Origin: Clostridia bacterium
GTDB taxonomy: Bacteria; Bacillota; Clostridia; Christensenellales; CAG-138
DNA length: 8,276 nt
Reading direction: 5' to 3'
Assembly: GCA_030530185.1 (NCBI GenBank)
Contig: JAUMVL010000022.1
Location: 6,230 to 14,505 of the forward strand
Part shown: piece after piece, positions 6,322 to 8,276 of the stretch
Layout of the letters: every line of letters begins with the position of its first letter
Numbering within the stretch: the stretch's first letter is position 1
Translations under genes and position numbers: made by a program
Notes under the pieces: generated by a model
The model's input: the letters and a program-made list of their open reading frames with translations, nothing else
What the model was told of the DNA's origin: nothing
Databases searched by the model: none

Positions 6322-7158
6322 TTACAGATAGAGCCGCATCGTGTCCTCGATCCAGTATGCGTACGCTGTGCCGGGACGTTCCAGCGCTTGTAACCGCTCC
6401 CAAAGCGGCAGCCCGTCGGACACGTCGTGCCACAGATCGGCAAACACAAAGTCGTGCGCATGAAGCTCCCTCGCATACTCCAGCGCATCGGCATGAATCA
6501 CTCGGATCTTCTGCCGCTGCGGAAACTGCGGCAAAAGATACCGCTCGAACAGCCGGATCGCGTCTGCGTCGCGCTCGACGACCGTAACGGAACGCACCGC
6601 GGGCTTTTCGCAGGCGCAGAACGCAAAGTAGCCGAGGCCGAGCCCATAGGCGCATACGTTTCCGTGCGCTTGTGAAATCGGACGGCGCATCGTCTCGATC
6701 TCATTGGGCGTTACGGTCATCCACTCCCGTCCCCCCTGCAGGACCGCGGGATAGGCAAACGGTTCGGTAAAGTAGCCGAGCTGCGGCAGCACGCGCCCGT
6801 CGAAGGTTTTCTCCATATCTCCGCAGACGAACAGCTCATACGGCTTGTATTGCTGCATCCGCATCGTCCAGTCGCCCGCCCGCACCGCCGGAAAGCGAAT
6901 CGTTTTCTGATACGCGTTCTCCCGATACGCCGCCGGATCGAGCCGCCGTACGCAGGGCCGAAGATACCGTTCGGAAAAGGTGCGGTTCCCGTACAGGTCC
7001 ATTGCCCCCGCAAGCAGCAAAAGATACGCCTCGTGCGCATCCATGCCGCAATCCCGGGCGGTCTGCGCCACGGTTTCGGAGTCGAAGGCGTCGGGACAGC
7101 CGTTCAAAAACGCTGCGACGCGCTCCAAAAAGATGGAATTGTCGGTTTCTGTGCTCAT
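6322..7158 (-). CDS. SAM-dependent methyltransferase-like protein of unknown function
   Basis: The 278-residue cytoplasmic protein has a Rossmann-type methyltransferase core in its C-terminal half. Motif I is VCAYGLGLGYF (residues 168-178), the acidic ribose-binding position is E195 in VTVVERD, IHADAL (221-226) places D224 at the adenine-binding position, and FADLWHD (239-245) is the strand-4 region. The layout recalls spermidine-synthase-like and class I methyltransferases. The N-terminal 150 residues match no domain I can name; they contain a helical first part and an aromatic-rich centre. No substrate can be assigned. The chosen ATG at 7158 lies only six bases after a TATACT box, so the mRNA is probably leaderless. 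A TTG at 7194 in the same frame falls inside the promoter. The flanking genes give no functional link. Confidence 0.85.
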   Translation of the reverse strand: MSTETDNSIFLERVAAFLNGCPDAFDSETVAQTARDCGMDAHEAYLLLLAGAMDLYGNRTFSERYLRPCVRRLDPAAYRENAYQKTIRFPAVRAGDWTMRMQQYKPYELFVCGDMEKTFDGRVLPQLGYFTEPFAYPAVLQGGREWMTVTPNEIETMRRPISQAHGNVCAYGLGLGYFAFCACEKPAVRSVTVVERDADAIRLFERYLLPQFPQRQKIRVIHADALEYARELHAHDFVFADLWHDVSDGLPLWERLQALERPGTAYAYWIEDTMRLYL

Positions 7159-7164
7159 GCGTGC

Positions 7165-7194
7165 AGTATAGCACAGGCGAACGCTTCTTGACAA
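7165..7194 (-). promoter_or_regulatory. Promoter of the methyltransferase-like gene, placed for a leaderless mRNA
   Basis: Leftward, TTGTCA (7189-7194) and TATACT (7165-7170) are separated by 18 bp, and the -10 is preceded by TGC, giving an extended -10 (TGCTATACT). Six bases separate the -10 from the ATG at 7158, so the predicted start of transcription is the A of the start codon. No Shine-Dalgarno sequence is present. Confidence 0.6.
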
Positions 7195-7199
7195 GCCGG

Positions 7200-7228
7200 T
7201 TGCGCATCCGCCGTTTTTGTGGTACAGT
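7200..7228 (+). promoter_or_regulatory. Promoter of the DUF1294 gene
   Basis: TTGCGC (7200-7205) and TACAGT (7223-7228) have a 17-bp spacer, and TGG just before the -10 gives an extended -10. The -35 boxes of this promoter and the leftward one (7189-7194) are only five bases apart, so the two promoters are back-to-back and may compete for polymerase. Confidence 0.45.
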
Positions 7229-7256
7229 ATCCAAAACTGCCCCCGGGAGGCCGGTC

Positions 7257-7559
7257 ATGTCCGCATTGTTTTCATCCGTTCCGTTTGCGCTGTTGTGCGT
7301 CTACCTTTTGGGAATCAACCTGATCGCCTTTTTGCTCTACGGCATCGACAAAGCGAAGGCCAAGCGCGGGCAATGGCGCATTCCAGAACGCACGCTGATT
7401 CTGCTCGCATTCTTTGGCGGCGCGGCGGGCGCATGGATCGGGATGCTGTTGTTTCGACACAAAACGCAGCACGCCAAATTCCGGATACTCGTGCCGATCG
7501 CGCTGCTGCTTTGGCTCGGCGCAATCGGACTGATCGCCGCGCGAATCCTCGGATCGTGA
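7257..7559 (+). CDS. DUF1294 family small membrane protein
   Basis: The 100-residue integral membrane protein has three predicted membrane segments (about residues 9-29, 46-66 and 75-97). Family hallmarks are N21, YGIDKAKA (28-35), WRIPE (40-44), GG at 54-55 and RHKTQHAKF (67-75). DUF1294 proteins are widespread and uncharacterised; the conserved RHKT loop is probably functional. The ATG at 7257 has GGGAGG (7245-7250) six bases upstream. Open sequence upstream in the same frame overlaps the promoter and the opposite gene and is not translated in my reading. The gene is monocistronic, closed by the terminator at 7574. Confidence 0.92.
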   Translation: MSALFSSVPFALLCVYLLGINLIAFLLYGIDKAKAKRGQWRIPERTLILLAFFGGAAGAWIGMLLFRHKTQHAKFRILVPIALLLWLGAIGLIAARILGS

Positions 7560-7573
7560 CCCGAAACGTTTGC

Positions 7574-7606
7574 AAAGAGACCGAAGCTTCTGCTTCGGTC
7601 TCTTTT
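7574..7606. terminator. Intrinsic terminator after the DUF1294 gene
   Basis: AAAGAGACCGAAGC (7574-7587) pairs perfectly over 14 bp with 7592-7605 around a TTCT loop, and the 3' arm ends in TTTT (7603-7606). The hairpin begins 14 bases after the stop. Leftward the arm ends in CTTTGC, so it may act weakly in both directions. Confidence 0.9.
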
Positions 7607-7610
7607 CTGC

Positions 7611-7625
7611 AAGCGGCCGCCGCTT
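7611..7625. repeat. 15-bp GC-rich palindrome
   Basis: AAGCGGC and GCCGCTT flank a single central C. It begins five bases after the terminator T-run and about 210 bases before the adaptor gene. It could be a protein-binding site or a back-up hairpin; nothing around it decides between these. Confidence 0.4.
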
Positions 7626-7710
7626 TGGCATTTTGAAACTCTGCTGCCGGATATAGCCACGGGAATGCCCAATGCCGCGCCATATTTTGTGGTTTTCGAC
7701 AGCGCGAAGA

Positions 7711-7745
7711 TGTAAAATCTTTACAAGATTTGGGAATGTTTACAA
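7711..7745. promoter_or_regulatory. Operator-like palindrome and TTTACAA repeats upstream of the efflux adaptor
   Basis: AAATCTT and AAGATTT (7715-7721, 7725-7731) are perfect inverted arms around TAC. A second dyad, TGTAAA-ATC-TTTACA (7711-7725), overlaps them. TTTACAA occurs at 7720-7726 and again 19 bases later at 7739-7745. This resembles a binding site for a dimeric regulator of an efflux operon, such as a MarR- or TetR-type protein, but no regulator gene lies in the window to pair with it. TTTACA (7720-7725) and TACAAT (7741-7746) also form a promoter-like pair with a short 15-bp spacer. Confidence 0.4.
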
Positions 7746-7757
7746 TTTTGCAACGTT

Positions 7758-7786
7758 TTAGACGCATCCAAAGTGTAAGATATAGA
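7758..7786 (+). promoter_or_regulatory. Possible promoter of the efflux adaptor gene
   Basis: TTAGAC (7758-7763) and TATAGA (7781-7786) are 17 bp apart in the AT-rich region before the gene. The -35 match is weak. A transcript from here would start near 7793 and carry the leader hairpin at 7804-7820 close to its 5' end. Confidence 0.3.
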
Positions 7787-7803
7787 CAACGAAATTTCGA
7801 TCG

Positions 7804-7820
7804 CTGCGGAATCCCCGCAG
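7804..7820 (+). other. Leader hairpin directly before the adaptor ribosome site
   Basis: CTGCGG (7804-7809) pairs with CCGCAG (7815-7820) around a five-base loop. It ends immediately before the Shine-Dalgarno region (AAAGGA, 7822-7827). It leaves the ribosome site free and could stabilise the 5' end of the message. Confidence 0.45.
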
Positions 7821-7835
7821 GAAAGGAAAAAGCAA

Positions 7836-8276
7836 ATGAAAAAGAAGAAAACCGGTCGGATTGTTTTTGGGATCCTTCTGTTGATGATTGTACTCTTAAT
7901 AGGCGGTTACTTTGCTGCGACGCGGCTGTTCGGCATCCAGATTCCGCTGCTCCAGTCGGCCGAGGATACCGTGCGCGGCTGGTTCGGCGGCGCGGCCGGC
8001 AAGGAGGAAACCGCGTATGTTCAGTCGGTTGCGAACATCCTCGGCGTCGGCTATACGGGCCACAGCAACCGCTATTCGGGCGTCGTCGAGGCCAAGGACG
8101 TCATCGAGATCAACCCGGACACGGACCTGAAGATCGCCGAGCGCTTCGTTGAGGCGGGCGACGCGGTCAACGAGGGCATGGCCCTGTTCAGCTACGATGT
8201 GGACAGTCTGACGCTCTCCTATGAGCAGCTTTTGATCGATATCACGGGGCTCGAGAACACGATCCGCACCTCGAAC
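7836..8276 (+). CDS. Membrane-anchored efflux adaptor, HlyD/MacA-like (C-terminus outside window)
   Basis: The first 147 residues of a periplasmic-adaptor-type protein are visible; the frame is open to the right edge. A basic start (MKKKK) and one membrane anchor (about residues 9-29) place the rest outside the cytoplasmic membrane. After a linker of about 50 residues, SGVVEAKDVIEI (81-92) and VEAGDAVNEGMALFSYD (105-121) form the first half of the lipoyl/barrel-sandwich domain. The helical hairpin begins at SLTLSYEQLL (124-133). Such proteins in Clostridia usually precede a MacB-type ABC ATPase and permease that export peptides, antibiotics or other toxic compounds; those genes would lie right of the window. 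AAAGGA (7822-7827) is eight bases before the ATG. It appears to have its own control region. Confidence 0.85.
   Translation, partial: MKKKKTGRIVFGILLLMIVLLIGGYFAATRLFGIQIPLLQSAEDTVRGWFGGAAGKEETAYVQSVANILGVGYTGHSNRYSGVVEAKDVIEINPDTDLKIAERFVEAGDAVNEGMALFSYDVDSLTLSYEQLLIDITGLENTIRTSN

Noticed and set aside
6137..6331. A 64-codon frame on the + strand after gntR
   Set aside because: Starts with GTG inside the hairpin, lacks a ribosome site, overlaps the structured repeat and shows basic low-complexity composition.
7159..7194. TTG start adding 12 residues to the methyltransferase-like protein
   Set aside because: The TTG is part of the probable -35 box and has no ribosome site; the ATG at 7158 fits better.
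7002..7256. Longer N-terminus for the DUF1294 protein
   Set aside because: It would overlap the opposite gene and both promoters; the family's usual length and the GGGAGG site support the ATG at 7257.
7730..8152. A 140-codon frame overlapping the efflux adaptor start
   Set aside because: It is out of frame with the adaptor, which has the anchor, lipoyl motif and ribosome site; the alternative has none.
1..8276. CRISPR arrays, tRNA or rRNA genes, intact insertion sequences
   Set aside because: No regularly spaced direct repeats, cloverleaf-like segments, rRNA-like stretches or transposase motifs were recognised on either strand.

Overview
The window looks like a chromosomal segment of a low-oxygen, polysaccharide-using member of the Bacillota (Clostridia-like). 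The evidence is the type of each enzyme (a clostridial-style PfkB kinase, UxaE and a FadR-type GntR regulator), strong AGGAGG-type ribosome sites, and a MacA/HlyD-like adaptor with the N-terminal anchor usual in Gram-positives. The coding DNA is GC-rich with GC-rich third positions, while the promoter regions are strikingly AT-rich. The exact genus cannot be read from the sequence.

Positions 1-6104 hold a hexuronate (galacturonate/glucuronate) catabolic locus built around a divergent promoter region. Leftward run uxaC (uronate isomerase) and a 5'-partial-window PfkB kinase, probably 2-keto-3-deoxygluconate kinase, which runs off the left edge. Rightward run uxaE (tagaturonate epimerase), a mannitol-dehydrogenase-family reductase (probably fructuronate reductase, UxuB) and a GntR/FCD regulator. 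Together they fit the Thermotoga-type route. UxaC makes tagaturonate or fructuronate, UxaE converts tagaturonate to fructuronate, UxuB reduces fructuronate to mannonate, and the kinase phosphorylates the 2-keto-3-deoxygluconate formed later. Mannonate dehydratase (UxuA) and KDPG aldolase are not in the window.

The 263-bp region between uxaC and uxaE carries two good sigma-A-type promoters facing apart. Both have the same 10-mer (GTGATATACT) over their -10 box, and each carries a TGATATA/TATATCA dyad. These are the natural candidate operators for the GntR protein, which is encoded last in the rightward unit.

Positions 6105-6321 have no convincing gene but hold a strong hairpin after the regulator and a nested inverted repeat. 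A leftward gene (6322-7158) encodes a methyltransferase-fold protein of unknown role that appears to be leaderless. A rightward DUF1294 membrane protein (7257-7559) starts back-to-back with it and ends in a textbook terminator. Positions 7607-7835 are non-coding and contain several palindromes and a leader hairpin. From 7836 to the right edge is the N-terminal part of a membrane-anchored efflux adaptor (HlyD/MacA-like), probably the first gene of an exporter operon.

No tRNA, rRNA, CRISPR array or intact insertion sequence was recognised.
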